Shown: positions 1-13,337, counted from the stretch's first letter. The stretch: DNA of 64,000 nt from Symsagittifera roscoffensis (GCF_963678635.1 NC_087070.1:43634988-43698987), one strand, 5' to 3'. Numbers and translations: made by a program. The notes: generated from the sequence alone by a model not told the origin.

Positions 1-1710
1 TTCTTTTGCCTGAACTTTTTGGAGTTTTTACAGCCGTTTGTTGATTTGAATGTTGATTTGTTTCTCATTTTTGGTTGTTGCCTTTAGTCTCAAAATTTTT
101 TGATACCAACTTTGAACTTAGACTTGATGACACACTGGAAACAATAATTTGGAACAGTATGATGATGTAGGTTTAAATGATTGCATCAGTTTGGGTAGTC
201 GGAATTGTACAAACTGGTTGTCTTTTTTGTACTACAGAAAATACCACCCTCAACAAAACATGAGGTTCGGTTAACAAGGAATAATTTTTATTAATAAAAA
301 AATTTAAGTTTTTCTTAACATAAACCATTTTGGTTTCCTTTTTTCAATTTTTTTCAAATTTTTATGTTTAGAGTGAACCTGATTTCAAAAATGCTTTTAG
401 ACGAAACGTCGCTAAAGAAGTTTAAAATTGCAAAAACAAACAAAGTAATTTTGCACTTGGTGTGAAAATGATAGTCTGTGAAATACTTTCAAAAAGGTAA
501 GCGCAGATTATTTGCTCTCGGTCAATGTATGCTGGAGAAAAAAAGTAACGCAACTAGCTAACTGAAAAAATAATTTTTTTAAAGCAAACTCATTTCCAGG
601 CTTCTAAAAGGGGAGTAGCTTTCAACTTTGCTATGATTGAGACAATTGTTTATCCCAAATTTGAACGTTTTCTAGTAGAAAAAATGTAAAATGAATCCCA
701 AAATACGATTTTCATTTCTGAAAAGCTACTTTTTTGACTATTTGCTTCGGAGCTGTATGTTTTACTTTTTCTTTTTTTTTGTAACATTGTGTGCACAAAA
801 ACTTACTTAGATGACCAAATTACCAAAATCCAAACCAACATTTTATGTACACATTGGTAGAATTCGTTCCAAAAACTCAAAATTTTTGTTATCTGGATCA
901 GGCTTTCAATGGCTTAAAATTAACTTTTTTTTTCAGCAATATTTGATAAAACAGTTTCAGTTGTGGTCAAATTTATTGTTTTCACATACATTTTGAAAAG
1001 ATATCACGTTTGAAAGCTTTCTTCAGGGAAATTCAAAAAATCCTGCAAACGGTTCGGTTGTGTTATTTCTTTTCTCCAGTATTTCTGTTTTGCAAATCAA
1101 ATATTTTAGAAAAAAAACAGCAAATTTAGTTTCAATGTTGTCTTTTAGAGTAACTTGGTCTTACAATTTTTACCGTTTTTGTTGTTTTCTTGAAAATTCA
1201 AAAATTATTTTAGATATTTCACGTGTAGTTCGTGATTGAACGGATTCCGCAACATGGACGCTCCCTTTGTTCTTTCATTTTCTTTGATCGTTCCGACAAA
1301 TTTTTAAAATATTTAAAGATTTGTCTCTGGCATCCAGGAACATAAAGACACAAAATTGTGCGCCTATCCAGTGCACAGTCAGGCCTTGTAATGAAGAACC
1401 CGAAAAACCTTAAGACATAGTTACCAAGCGATTCGAAATGAAATGATAATCTTGTTTTTCATAACAAAAACGCTTCAAACAAAAATTGTTATAATTCTTT
1501 AAAATATATTTACCTGACATATTCTAATCATTAAACCTAACTGTATATCAGCCTTAGTAAATATACTCTATTGACGTCAGATTTTGCTTCAGAACAAATT
1601 GACAACTCAATTTAGACCAAATTAAATTATGACATTCCGCAGACGCGAAACGAAGCTACGCACCACATGCGATACAACACAATCATAAAAAAGCATAAGT
1701 TGAAAAAAAA
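1..1710. other. AT-rich stretch with no recognisable gene
   Basis: Both strands are full of stops. The longest open frames are about 60 codons and are low-complexity (Phe/Lys/Asn), as expected by chance at this base composition. I see no splice-bounded coding exon, RNA gene or clear mobile element here. Poly-A and poly-T runs are common. Confidence 0.6.
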
Positions 1711-4462
1711 AGATTCATGATGAAAAAACTTGATGAATCAAAAATTTCGTATGTCTCAATAAAGGACACCTAGGGCTCAGCTTAAGCTAGAAAAACGTGT
1801 TTGATTTTATTGAGTTTTTATACTGATGCGTGAGGCAGGACGAAATACGTGTTTTCAATAATTGGTTTTGCCCAGAAACTTAGTTGTTTCTCAAAAAAAT
1901 GAATAAGAAGCGTAAAATTTTTTGAGACTTTGAAATTTTTCCTAAAACACAACGGTTTTCTTAGAAAAAATTAGGGCGTAACCGCTTTTGCACAGAAAGT
2001 TTTTTTGAAAATACATTTTTTTTGTATGAAAAATCGTACAAATCTTAAATTTCCGCAAAAATTTAAGATTTGTACGATTTTGTAATGGTAAATTAGAAAG
2101 TTCAGCTCCAGAAATTTTAGATATGGAGCTGAACACGTATCGGATATGTGCGTAGTCTCGTATGGAAAAATTCGCACCAAATTCTCCCAAACTATACGCT
2201 TCTAGATTCATGATGAAAAAAATTGATGAATCAAAAATTTCGTATGTCTCAATATAGGACAACTAGGGCCCAGCTTAAGCTAGAAAAACGTGTTTGATTT
2301 TATTGAGTTTTTATACTGATGCGTGAGGCAGGACGAAATACGTGTTTTCAATAATTGGTTTTGCCCAGAAACTCAGTTGTTTCTCAAAAAAATGAATAAG
2401 AAATTTAAAATTTTTTGAGACTTTGAAATTTTTCCTAAAACACAACGGTTTTCTTAGAAAAAATTAGGGCGTAACCGCTTTTGCACAGAAAGTTTTTTTG
2501 AAAATACATTTTTTTTGTATGAAAAATCGTACAAATCTTAAATTTCCGCAAAAATTTAAGATTTGTACGATTTTGTAATGGTAAATTAGAAAGTTCAGCT
2601 CCAGAAATTTTAGATATGGAGCTGAACACGTATCGGATATGTGCGTAGTCTCGTATGGAAAAATTCGCACCAAATTCTCCCAAACTATACGCTTCTAGAT
2701 TCATGATGAAAAAAATTGATGAATCAAAAATTTCGTATGTCTCAATATAGGACAACTAGGGCCCAGCTTAAGCTAGAAAAACGTGTTTGATTTTATTGAA
2801 TTTTTATACTGATGCGTGAGGCAGGACGAAGTACGTGTTTTCAATAATTGGTTTTGCCCAGAAACTTGGTTGTTTCTCAAAAAAATGAATAAGAAGCGTA
2901 AAATTTTTTGAGACTTTGAAATTTTTCCTAAAACACAACGGTTTTCTTACAAAAAATTAGGGCGTAACCGCTTTTGCACAGAAAACTTTTTTTGAAAATA
3001 CATTTTTTTGTATGAAAAATCGTACAAATCTTAAATTTCCGCAAAAATTTAAGATTTGTACGATTTTGTAATGGTAAATTAGAAAGTTCAGCTCCACAAA
3101 TTTTAGATATGGAGCTGAACACGTATCGGACATGTGCGTAGTCTCGTATGGAGAAATTCGCACCAAATTCTCCCAAACTATACGCTTCTAGATTCATGAT
3201 GAAAAAAATTGATGAATCAAAAATTTCGTATGTCTCAATATAGGACACCTAGGGCTCAGCTTAAGCTAGAAAAACGTGTTTGATTTTATTGAGTTTTTAT
3301 ACTGATGCGTGAGGCAGGACGAAATACGTGTTTTCAATAATTGGTTTTGCCCAGAAACTTAGTTGTTTCTCAAAAAAATGAATAAGAAGCGTAAAATTTT
3401 TTGAGACTTTGAAATTTTTCCTAAAACACAACGGTTTTCTTAGAAAAAATTAGGGCGTAACCGCTTTTGCACAGAAAGTTTTTTTGAAAATACATTTTTT
3501 TTGTATGAAAAATCGTACAAATCTTAAATTTCCGCAAAAATTTAAGATTTGTACGATTTTGTAATGGTAAATTAGAAAGTTCAGCTCCAGAAATTTTAGA
3601 TATGGAGCTGAACACGTATCGGATATGTGCGTAGTCTCGTATGGAAAAATTCGCACCAAATTCTCCCAAACTATACGCTTCTAGATTCATGATGAAAAAA
3701 ATTGATGAATCAAAAATTTCGTATGTCTCAATATAGGACAACTAGGGCCCAGCTTAAGCTAGAAAAACGTGTTTGATTTTATTGAATTTTTATACTGATG
3801 AGTGAGGCAGGACGAAGTACGTGTTTTCAATAATTGGTTTTGCCCAGAAACTTGGTTGTTTCTCAAAAAAATGAATAAGAAGCGTAAAATTTTTTGAGAC
3901 TTTGAAATTTTTCCTAAAACACAACGGTTTTCTTACAAAAAATTAGGGCGTAACCGCTTTTGCACAGAAAACTTTTTTTGAAAATACATTTTTTTGTATG
4001 AAAAATCGTACAAATCTTAAATTTCCGCAAAAATTTAAGATTTGTACGATTTTGTAATGGTAAATTAGAAAGTTCAGCTCCAGAAATTTTAGATATGGAG
4101 CTGAACACGTATCGGATATGTGCGTAGTCTCGTATGGAGAAATTCGCACCAAATTCTCCCAAACTATACCCTTCTAGATTCATGATGAAAAAAATTGATG
4201 AATCAAAAATTTCGTAGGTCTCAATAAAGGACACCTAGGGCCCAGCTTAAGCTAGAAAAACGTGTTTGATTTTATTGAATTTTTATACTGATGCGTGATG
4301 CAGGACGAAATGCGTATTTTCAATAATTGGTTTTGCCCAGAAACTTAGTTGTTTCTTAAAAAAATGAAGAAGCGTAAAATTTTTTGAGACTTTGAAAATT
4401 TTCCTAAAACACAACGGTTTTCTTAGAAAAAATTAGGGCGTAACCACTTTTGCACAGAAAAA
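1711..4462. repeat. 493-bp tandem satellite, about 5.6 copies
   Basis: The same sequence recurs at a spacing of exactly 493 bp. The landmark ACGGTTTTCTTA-type segment lies near 1951, 2444, 2937, 3430, 3923 and 4416. Units are nearly identical, with shared variants: the units beginning near 2755 and 3741 share a TTACAAAA/ACTTTTTTT variant that the others lack, which suggests amplification of more than one unit at a time. Each unit carries three inverted repeats (see separate entry). The minus-strand 106-codon open frames within each unit look like repeat-borne chance frames: they have low-complexity ends and recognisable similarity only to each other. The last copy decays after about 4,440. 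Confidence 0.93.
2030..2134. repeat. Paired palindromes inside each satellite unit (first unit shown)
   Basis: Arms 2030-2052 and 2059-2081 are perfect 23-nt inverted repeats around a 6-nt loop. A second perfect 11-bp stem follows at 2100-2110 / 2124-2134. A weaker GATTCAT/ATGAATC pair lies about 70 bp further on. The same set recurs in each later unit at +493-bp steps with few changes. Transcripts from either strand would fold into strong hairpins, or the DNA could extrude cruciforms; no function is shown. Confidence 0.85.
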
Positions 4463-5940
4463 ATCGCACAACCACTTTTTTATCTTCGATTTTATAGGGT
4501 AGTTTTTAGGAAAGTTGAGAAAAAGTCCAAGGAGCAGTCAAAGTTCAAAAAATTGCCGTAATTTTTTTTCAGCTTAAGAAGAGATCGTAAAGAAGAGACA
4601 ATTCCCAAAATCCTGTTTCTCGATTGAACACGTAACCTGCGATTTTCGGTAATTTTCGAGTAAAGTCATAAAGTTTCCAAACAACGGTCAAAGTTTCAAA
4701 AACTTCAGTTGTTCAAAGGACATACTGTATGCAAAAGAAACTGGGCGTGGCAATTTATAAAGGTAAGTTTCCAACAACCTGCTGTGTCGATTAAACCTAT
4801 ATCAGATTTGGCAGGATAGTTATCGAGAAAAGTCCACAAAACGAGAATCATAGCTTTTTTCCGATAATCATAGCTTTTTGTTTGAAAAAAATTGGGCGTA
4901 GTCGTTTTTGCAGAAAAAATTCTTCCAAACTATAACTTCGTTTGAACCCAAAAACCAAGGTTTGGCAGGGTAGTTCTCGAGAGAAGTCAAAAAGTTTCAA
5001 AAACGGCCAGAATATAATGATATCTGTAAAAAAAACATTGTGCGTAGTCTCGTATGGAAAAAAGCTTCCCACAACCCGTTTTTGGGTGGAAACTGAAATC
5101 TTAGACATGAGAGGATATTTTTTCGTAAGTTCATCAAATTTAAGAAAAAAAACATTAAAAAACATCAAAAAATTGACTTTGCCGAGGACGATATCTTTTT
5201 TTTCTAAAAAAAATTGATAGTAGTCTCTAATACAGTATAACTTCCCACTACCCGTTATTTCTATTGAACCCACAACCTCAGATTTGAGAGGTTAGTTTTC
5301 GAGAAAAGTTGAAAAAGATTCAAAAAACAATCAAAAAATCAAAAACTTGACAATTCCGAGAGCCATAACAGTAAGTGTAAAAAAGTTTGCGCGTAGCCGC
5401 TAATTCAAAGGAGCTTAATTTTCAAATCCGTTTTATTGATTGAAACCAAAGTCTCAGAAATGGTAGTTTAGTCTTTGAAAAAACGGAAAAAAAATCAAAA
5501 ATATCGGTCAAATATTTCCCAGTTAAGCAGAAAAAAAACTAAATTTTTGAAAAACTACAAAAATACAAGTCACCCATAAAACTACCCTGTAGTAACAAGT
5601 ACACACACAGTAGCAATTAGTGAAAATTTAATTCACATGGAGCTGAGCACGTCAGCATAGCAGCAGCATTAAATATTGGACTTTGCCCAAAACCTTAGTT
5701 GTTTCTCTACTAAAATAAATGAAGAGTGAACATTTTTGAGAATTTGGAATTTTACCAAAAATAACCTTTCTTTTACAAAACATAAAGGAGTAGCCTCTTC
5801 TGCAAGAAAAATTCGCGCAACCGCATCTTTTGATTGAAGTTAATCACAGATTTGATAGGATAGTTTTTCAGAAAATTCAGAAAGTTTCTATGAAAAACGG
5901 TCTTAGTTCAAAAACGTTCCGAAATCGGTAATTTTCATTC
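4463..5940. repeat. Decayed array of ~180-bp units related to the satellite
   Basis: A loose pattern recurs every ~160-230 bp, for example near 4440, 4640, 4890, 5040, 5220, 5400 and 5790. It consists of a GCGTAG- or GCGTAAC-like start, a 'CCACAACCCGTT'-like block, a 'CAGATTTG..AGG.TAGTTTTCGAGAAAAGT' block, and a 'AAAGTTTCAAAAACGGTC' block. The first block also occurs in the 493-bp units, so the two arrays probably share ancestry. Copies are too diverged for exact borders. No gene is seen. Confidence 0.6.
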
Positions 5941-8444
5941 AAGCCAAATTCCCAGATTTGAAAGATGTTTTTGAGAATCCTTCAAATATCTCCCCACAGA
6001 CTTTTTCGAAGTCTGTAGGCAAAGGGGTGAAGCACAGGGCGACCAGGAGAGTATGCAGGCACGAAAGAAAGAAGGCGGTCTTTCTATGGATACCCCTTTT
6101 ATGAAAATCGGTAGAGACTTTTTTCAAACAGAAATTTTAGGCAAAGATGCCAAGCAAGGCATTTGAAATTCAAATAAGCAACTGTACAAACTTAGGAAGC
6201 AGAAACAAGGCCGACAATCTTTGAGCAGACCATAGTTGCTCCGAAAAAAAAACTGATTTTGTAAAAAAAAGTCAACATTCCGATTTGATAACGCTTGCTA
6301 ATCGCAAGCGTAAACATGAAATGACACTGAAACGCGAGTATCTCAATTCCGAAGAAGAAAATTTCCGAGGCGTTCTGTCTGTTCAAGTTGAAACATTGAA
6401 GGCCAGCGTTAACGAATTGTTCTTACCGCAAAACATATTATATCTATATTTTACAATTGGGATTTAGTTAAATTAATTTCTGGTAATCTATATAAAATTG
6501 ATTATTCTTTGTACAAATGTAGTGCTTTGATTCTGAAAACAGCAGGATGAATGATAAAACAAGTATACTTAACCAATTAAAACACGTGAACCAATACTGT
6601 ACATTGATTTATTTGAATCAAAATAGATGAAATTGAATTAAATCCAGTGAAATATTAATAAAATAGAAAAATTTCTCTGAGGTCAATGGGTTTGAGAAGA
6701 AAGAGTGGAAAGTTCATTGGTAAACTTAACCCAGGTATCAAAAGCGCCATATAAGAAAAAAAAAGAAAACAAAAAAACTGCCGCCCCCGTTATCCCCAAA
6801 TTTTGGAAAGTAATTTTGTTCAAATTGTGCGAATGTTACAAAAATTTGTATGCGGACTAAGCAGTTCATGACAGACAGATTTGGTCTTGAAATTTAACCT
6901 GGTAAAATTACTCGCTACACCATAAAAAAATGATGCTTATGTGATTTGGTGGGAGAGATAAAGAGCCACGTTGCCCATTCTTTGACAAATGTAATTCGTG
7001 GGTTAACTTGGCAAGTAATAAACCTTCCTCTTTCTCTAGGAAAAACATGAAAACTTTTTCCAAAGGATTGTTTCTGCACTAATAATGGGTTAATTATAAT
7101 GCACTAATAGTGTTTTAGGCTAAGAAGGCACTGCCGTAACTGTTCCTTTGAGATTGCCGTGTTGAACACTGCTCATCCGAGAAACATACGAGTTCCAAAA
7201 TACTGCAATGAAGTTGGCCCACAGCACTCTGAAACAAAAAAAAATCATCAAGGTCCTTAACTTAATTGATCCTATCTGTTCACGCGATCCTATCTGTTCA
7301 AAGTGTAACACGCGTTTTCCTACAAAAACACAAGCGCCTGTACTAAAAAGCTTCAAGTGTTTTCCGAGCGGCCATTAAGCTGATAGCAATCGGGTAGATG
7401 TCCATATAGCCGGACACAAAAAATGTCATAAGCAATTGTTGTCATCAAAAAAAAATTTCGAACAACTTATTTTTTAAATTTTGAAGACTTGCAACACAAA
7501 CTGCCTGAAACATTGAAGAAAAACCAATCATTTTTTGCCTTTGAAGCGACACAAAGCAAAGTAACTAAGCCGATAAAACATAAACCGAAACCATTTAGGC
7601 CGAAAAACTTTTAGGCGAAAAAAATAAAACCAAGGAAAATCTACGTCAGGGCTAATAAATTTACAGATTACAGGAGTAAATCAACAACACTTTCATCTAT
7701 GATGAGAATCACTGACAGCGCAAGCTAATTGGCAACTAAGTCGAAATAAGACAAGCAGACAAGCGAAAGCCCGATAATTCGATTTACAAAAAAAACGAAC
7801 GTCTCGATAGAAATTCATTCTAGGCAAACATGTCAGACATTTGAATATTAAATTAGCAAGGGAACAAAACTTACGAAGAGGAAACACAGCCGACTATCTT
7901 CGAGCAGACAAACTTTGAGCCGAAAAAAAATATTTTATAAGAAAAATTAAAGTTTCCAGTACCCCCTTTGAAATTACATTGAACAACACTTGCACTTAAA
8001 AAATGAACAAAAATCAACACGACTTCAAGTGTCTTCACTCGGTTCATTGACACTTAAAAAGGAAAATTAAAGCAGGTAATCCAGGTAGCAAAGTTAGTAA
8101 CTAACCTTTAGTAGCTTATAAAGTAGCAGCTTGAATGAATTCATCGAATTTATTCTTATTAACAACGCAACAAGTTCTACCAGATAGGCGACTTGAGTGA
8201 CTGAACTTCGATTAACTTAATCGAAGTTGGTTAAATGAGAGACCTTCAGAATCTATGCGATGAGTACATTCTGAATGCTGCTGACCTGAAGCGCAGAGGA
8301 ATGATGGTGAAGTTGACAATTTGGACCCAGGGCCACACCTTCCAGTTGCCAGAAAGAAGTTTGGGGTAGTCCTAAAACACAAGCAGCATAGAAACAAAAC
8401 TAACCACGAACCACGACCGAATCAACTTTTACTTAACTCGCGCG
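5941..8444. other. Non-coding stretch with a diverged repeat pair
   Basis: No supportable gene. Two segments are related: about 6,185-6,260 and 7,866-7,945. Both read as a run of 'GCCGAC.ATCTT.GAGCAGAC' followed by a CCGAAAAAAAA tract, in the same orientation. A short hairpin, CGCTTGC/GCAAGCG, lies at about 6,290-6,308. A similar hairpin recurs near 13.3 kb with the same leading CCGATTT.ATAA. Confidence 0.45.
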
Positions 8445-9115
8445 GAACTAGATACGAAATATTTGCAAGGAAACAATGAAACTGAACTCTAGATGAGCCT
8501 GGCAATTAAAAAGCGCAAAAAGTCTCTCTTTGAAAAGATGTCTTCTTGCTTTATAAAACATTGAACCCTGCTTGAAGGTCAATTTCGTTCACAAAACACA
8601 AAAAAGGTCGAAATGGCGTGAAATTTAAAAATTCGAGAAGCTAGATAAAATAGCCGGTGACAGATAATAATGGCAATTAGATTTTAAATTGCATACACAT
8701 TGGAAACATTTACCAAGCTTCCAAGAACATTTTATCTGAAAACAAAATAACATAAGCCATACTGATCAAATGGTTTTTTTTCTCAGCAGGAATTCTGAGA
8801 ATTTAATCAATATTTGAAAAGATAAATTGATTTATGCCTTATTTTCATATCCCTATATGATTAAATTTAATGGCAAATGTTCACCTTGTCTAACTGTAAT
8901 GAATTTATCAATTTGAATTATTACCCAAGCAATTTTGGTTCTCATAGACAAACCTGGAAACCCCAATATGAATGGTAAATCATTTGCAAAAATTGACCTT
9001 CAAGCAGGGTTCAATGACTTATAAAGCAAGACGACACCTTTTACGCTTTTTAAATACAAGGTTCACCTACAATTCAATTTCATTGTTTTCTTGCAAACAT
9101 TTCATATCAAGTTCA
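8445..9115. mobile_element. Foldback/MITE-like element with ~130-bp inverted arms
   Basis: The segment 8445-8586 matches the reverse complement of 8988-9115 over most of its length with scattered mismatches. The best block is the stretch ending CTTGAAGGTCAATTT on the left and beginning AAATTGACCTTCAAG on the right. The 400-bp centre contains no open frame. Long inverted arms around a short non-coding centre fit a non-autonomous foldback or MITE element. No transposase and no clear target duplication were found, so the class is unknown. Confidence 0.65.
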
Positions 9116-10760
9116 TATTGAGGTAACCTATAGCCGTTGCGGTTCCGACGCATTGGTTTCACTATATATGTACAATTCTGGGAGCTAATTCAGTCGTTCA
9201 GAAAATGAGCCGCTTGTATTTAAGATACAAAACATGCAAACTGAATGTTTTGTCACATGGGGGCGGGGAAGTTATTTTCTTTCTAGCAATTCGAACTTAC
9301 TTGAGCAAAGTTGTTGGATATTGATGTGAAATCTTGACCTCTGGCTAGCTTGGTTACAAAGAGCACCGTCACCATGTAGCATGGCGCAAATATTCCCTGA
9401 AGCAAAAATTACCAGGACTACATACATTTAAAAAATCACTAACTGCACTCAAGCCTTAAAACCCAATTTGCAATTTAAGTTCTAACTAAAATTAATATTA
9501 TCCTACCCTCGAATACTACAAGCATAACAAACAGTCAACACAAAATAGGCAAAATTTACATGAACAAAAGAAACTTTTTTTCAAAAAATTTTCAACTTCG
9601 CACGCAAAATCTACGACCTTAAAGCTCTTGGATTCCACGAACCTTTTATGATTAAAACTTTTTAAATTAAACAAACGCAATCTGATAAAACAATATCAAT
9701 TGCAGAAATGAGAGATTTGTTCAATGGATTCCACTATTATAATTGAAGAGCGCAGGGTATTCGCTAACAACAAACAGCCGGCAGACAAATGGAAAAGCAA
9801 ATGAACGCAATTGAACAGGAAAAAAAAACTGACTTGTTTTTTTTAGAAATAACCCAACTTTCCAATTTCAAAGAAAAAGTAGATGCCCTTAAAACTTTTT
9901 GAATTTGTAGAACAATTTATGATAGACACTTTTTCTATAAAGTTAACCCAATTTGAGAAAACTGGATCAATCGGTAAATTTTTATTTCGATGGAATATCT
10001 GAAACTTCATTTTCGAAACTAGAAATCGATCAAGTTTTTTTGTGACCTTTATACTTTCGCTGATTGATAGTGGATTTTTTCCTTTTAACAAAGGAAATGA
10101 AGTGAACTTAAAAAGAAATCAAAAGTAAAACCGCGAAAAAAAAAAATTTCAGCCTGAACAGCTTAAAAAACGAAACAAATCATCGCGACATATATACTAA
10201 GTTCATCGACTCTTAGAAAGATTTTTTCAGGTAACAAACACAGCAAACAGATCTTTGGAAAAGAGTCAATGAACGCAAAGAAACAAAATGACAACCTTTG
10301 AAATTCAAAGTAGAAATTATTTGGTTTAAAGCTCTTTGAATTTTTAAAACAATTGAGTATTGACATTTGTTAGATAAAATTAATTTAATTTTAGAAAACT
10401 GAATCAATAGGCAGCTTTGTTTTCGGCTGCGAAAGCTGAAAACCTTATTAAAGATACAAAATCTGCTAATGAAACGTTATGTCACATGGGGGAGTACTTT
10501 TCTATCTATCCATTCGAACTTACTTTTCGCCACCTTTACACTTTTGCTGTTCAATAAGGGACTTTGCATTCTTTTTAATGAAAAGGAAACGAAGTGAACT
10601 TATAAAGAAACAAAAAATCAAACCGCAAAAAAAAACTAATTTGGTTGTGAACAAATTTGAAGACTTTTCCCACACAAACAATCACGATAAGCTATATAAG
10701 TTTCTGCTCCATGTTCATCGACTCTTATAGTAGAAGGGAGAGCTTGGAAAATCAATTTGG
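9116..10760. repeat. Diverged direct duplications, no gene
   Basis: Several blocks occur twice in the same order. A 'GTCACATGGGGG..' plus 'CATTCGAACTTACTT' block is at about 9,250-9,300 and 10,480-10,525. A 'GGAAA.GAAGTGAACTTA.AAAGAAA' block is at about 10,090 and 10,588. A 'GTTCATCGACTCTTA' block is at 10,201 and 10,713. A 'GAATTTxTAxAACAATT' block is at about 9,900 and 10,337. This suggests an old segmental duplication about 0.5-1.2 kb apart. The open frames in it are 60-80 codons and unconvincing. Confidence 0.5.
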
Positions 10761-13178
10761 TCGACCTAAACCAAGTTGACGAAATTACCGAGAACTTTTA
10801 GAAATCGCTCTCCCGTTAAAACAAATCTGCGCACGCTACCGAATGCTCCGCTTTTTTGGCTGGTAGGTACTTCTTTTGATTTTTCACCACTCAAGAAAAA
10901 ACATTACCTGATCAACTATTAACATTTTGAGGGGTCGAAAAAATGTCCGATGTGCGAAGAGTCTGTCCAAAGTTCCATACCAGAATCGCATTGTGGGACC
11001 CTAAAAACAATAATGCAAAAACAAACACTCTCAATCTGTGTCATAAAAATTAAAATCCAGCTCTGTAAATATCCGCAACACACTATTATGAGTTATCACC
11101 ATCCTCAGGAGTTAAACATCCTGGCCTTAGCAAGTTTCTAAAGGTGACTTTGGTGCCAATTTACAAAATACGCATATTTTTAAGGGGCGGGGCAGTGAGC
11201 GGTGCTGGAATTTTGCCTAATTTGACGAGAAAAAGGTAGATTAACGTACAAAGTATATGAAGCCACAGAGAGCCAGTTTGACATTGCGCTCCCAGGACAG
11301 TCTTCTATCCTTGCTAGGGTCACTGCTGATCTCAAATGACTGGTAGATAAGGTCACCTAGAGACATTGCAGTACCTAAGCAAAAAAGATAAAATTGGATT
11401 TACAAACAGGCGAAGCTGCACTTGGTGAGCAAGCATGAAAAAACGGCAAAAAAGGATGAGAATCAATAAAATCTCGCAAATCTTAAGGAAATCTATCACC
11501 TAAACTAGCAACAAATCGGCCTACCATAAAAGCTCGCATTAGTTGCTGCTTTCTCATTACTAATAGATGGAAATTAAAAAAGAAAGACGTGATGTTTCGT
11601 TCAAAAAAAATGCGGTCCAACTTTAGCAGAAAACTTTACCACTATTTTTGAAACCAAAATTCACTGAACCGAATCATTACTAGGCTAAACTGCTCTCTTT
11701 ATACACGCACCATTTGCTCTATGTAAGCTCCTGTAGGTTCAAAATTATGCTCACAAAATGTTGCGTAATCCACGCATAAATACCTTGAAACGTAAAAATT
11801 GTCGGCACATTAGTTGTGCGGCGGGAATCCGCAACGAACGAATAAAGCAAGTTGTTGCGTTTTCTGCACTTGTAAGTGGATTCGGCAAATGTAAGCTTAT
11901 TCCGCAAACGTAAGCGGATTCCGCAAACGTAAGCAGATTCCGCTATTTAGTGAGAGGATTCCACAAACTGTACGTAGAATCCACTACTTTGTATATTAGA
12001 CTTAATTTAGTACCCACATTTTTATTGGCTAAAAGATTCTAAAAACTGTTAACGATTCCGTAAATTGTGCTGCTTTTGAAGCAACATTTGCGATATCATA
12101 CGCTCATGACATTTGCGATATCATACGCACTCATTCATTGCTCGCTTATAACTAAGAAAATGATGACAAAAATGTTTTAAAAAAATTGAATCAAAAAACA
12201 TTTACAAAAAATATTGTCTCACAGAGGCAAAGCTGAGATTGCACCACTTCCCATGCTAAAATATAAGCCAAAAATACAGCGTAAAGCATTACTACACAGA
12301 AGCGAAGCTCAGCTCATAACTAGTAGATAAGATAGGTTTCAACACTTGCGATACAAATAAAATGCCAGTTCAAAAGGTAGGTTTCAAAAGAAAGTTAAAA
12401 AATGTATTGAAGAAATGGTAGGCTAAAAAATGAAAAATAACTCATTTCATTTCTTATGGAAATGAAGTACCTAAAATACATGAAGGAAACGATTAAAAAA
12501 ACTAGGTCAAATGATCAAAAAATTCCTAATTGAATTCAAAAACTTTGCATAAAGTCATACAACCAAACCACCTTCATGTCCTAAAGGCAAAGACTTGAAA
12601 AAAAATGACTGCAACAGTTGTCACAAAAAACAAATTGCACAAAACCTATGAAAACTTTAAAAAACTATAAAAACATCCCAAAGACATTAAACTTATCCAG
12701 AATGATAAGGTCCATAAGAACTATTGCAAAAAAAACACCAAAATTCTTTATTTTTCAATTTTTTCTGCAGGAAAGAACCAAATTTTTGAATATCACACGA
12801 CACTCGCCACATCCTTTTGTAGACAAAAAAACAGTCATGTCAAAAGTGAAAAAAAAACATTCTGGAAAATCGTGATCATCTTCGAAAGTTTCATATGAAT
12901 TTGTTTTTAGAAAACTTTTGCATATTAAAACTATACGCAATAAAATCGATTTCAAATGAAATTTTATAAACTTTATAAATTTTATTAAAACTCACGAAAC
13001 TAAATAAAACTACGACTAGCTCCACGCATTTTTAGTACAAAATCAACCAGAGACCATAAATCCGAACATTAATTTGAAAATCTGCCATTAATTTGAAGAT
13101 TTGTGGCAACTAATCCAATAAAAAAACAATTAGACAAACAGAAGTGAAGCGCGGAAATTCTTTGTTTTAGAAAAAAAT
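10761..13178. other. Non-coding stretch with short tandem repeats
   Basis: No supportable gene. The segment 11,872-11,985 holds about six degenerate 19-20-bp units built on GTAAGcgGATTCCGCAAAc. At 12,083-12,130 a 25-bp segment (ACATTTGCGATATCATACGC plus five bases) occurs twice side by side. The rest is AT-rich with poly-A runs. Confidence 0.55.
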
Positions 13179-13237
13179 CTCCTAACCGGGTTCGAACCCA
13201 TGACATTTGTCTTTGTAGGCAGTTGCCTAAGCAACGC
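13179..13237 (-). other. tRNA-like (SINE-type) fragment
   Basis: Read on the minus strand, this contains a perfect pol III B-box-like GGTTCGAACCC preceded by a D-arm-like TTGCTTAGGCAA segment at roughly tRNA spacing. The 5' and 3' ends do not form a good acceptor stem, so this is probably a tRNA-derived fragment such as a SINE head and not a working tRNA gene. A tRNAscan or Infernal run would settle it. Confidence 0.35.
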
Positions 13238-13316
13238 AAAATGTGAACTAAAATGATTCAAGTGATTCTTTTACCTAGTTTCTAACCCGAAACAAGTATA
13301 TACTCCGATTTCATAA

Positions 13317-13336
13317 CGCTTGCCTATGGCAAGCGT
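13317..13336. repeat. Short perfect hairpin
   Basis: CGCTTGCC, a 3-nt loop and GGCAAGCG form an 8-bp perfect stem. A related hairpin lies near 6,290 with similar flanks, so both may be remnants of one repeat family. Confidence 0.5.
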
Positions 13337-13337
13337 A

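Noticed and set aside
1942-4234. Five repeated 106-codon minus-strand open frames
   Set aside because: They are copies of one frame in the 493-bp satellite. The peptide is low-complexity, spans the hairpin and has no domain, and the frame is preserved only because the units are nearly identical.
13179-13237. A functional tRNA gene on the minus strand
   Set aside because: The B box is perfect, but no acceptor stem can be formed with the flanks and the anticodon arm is unclear.
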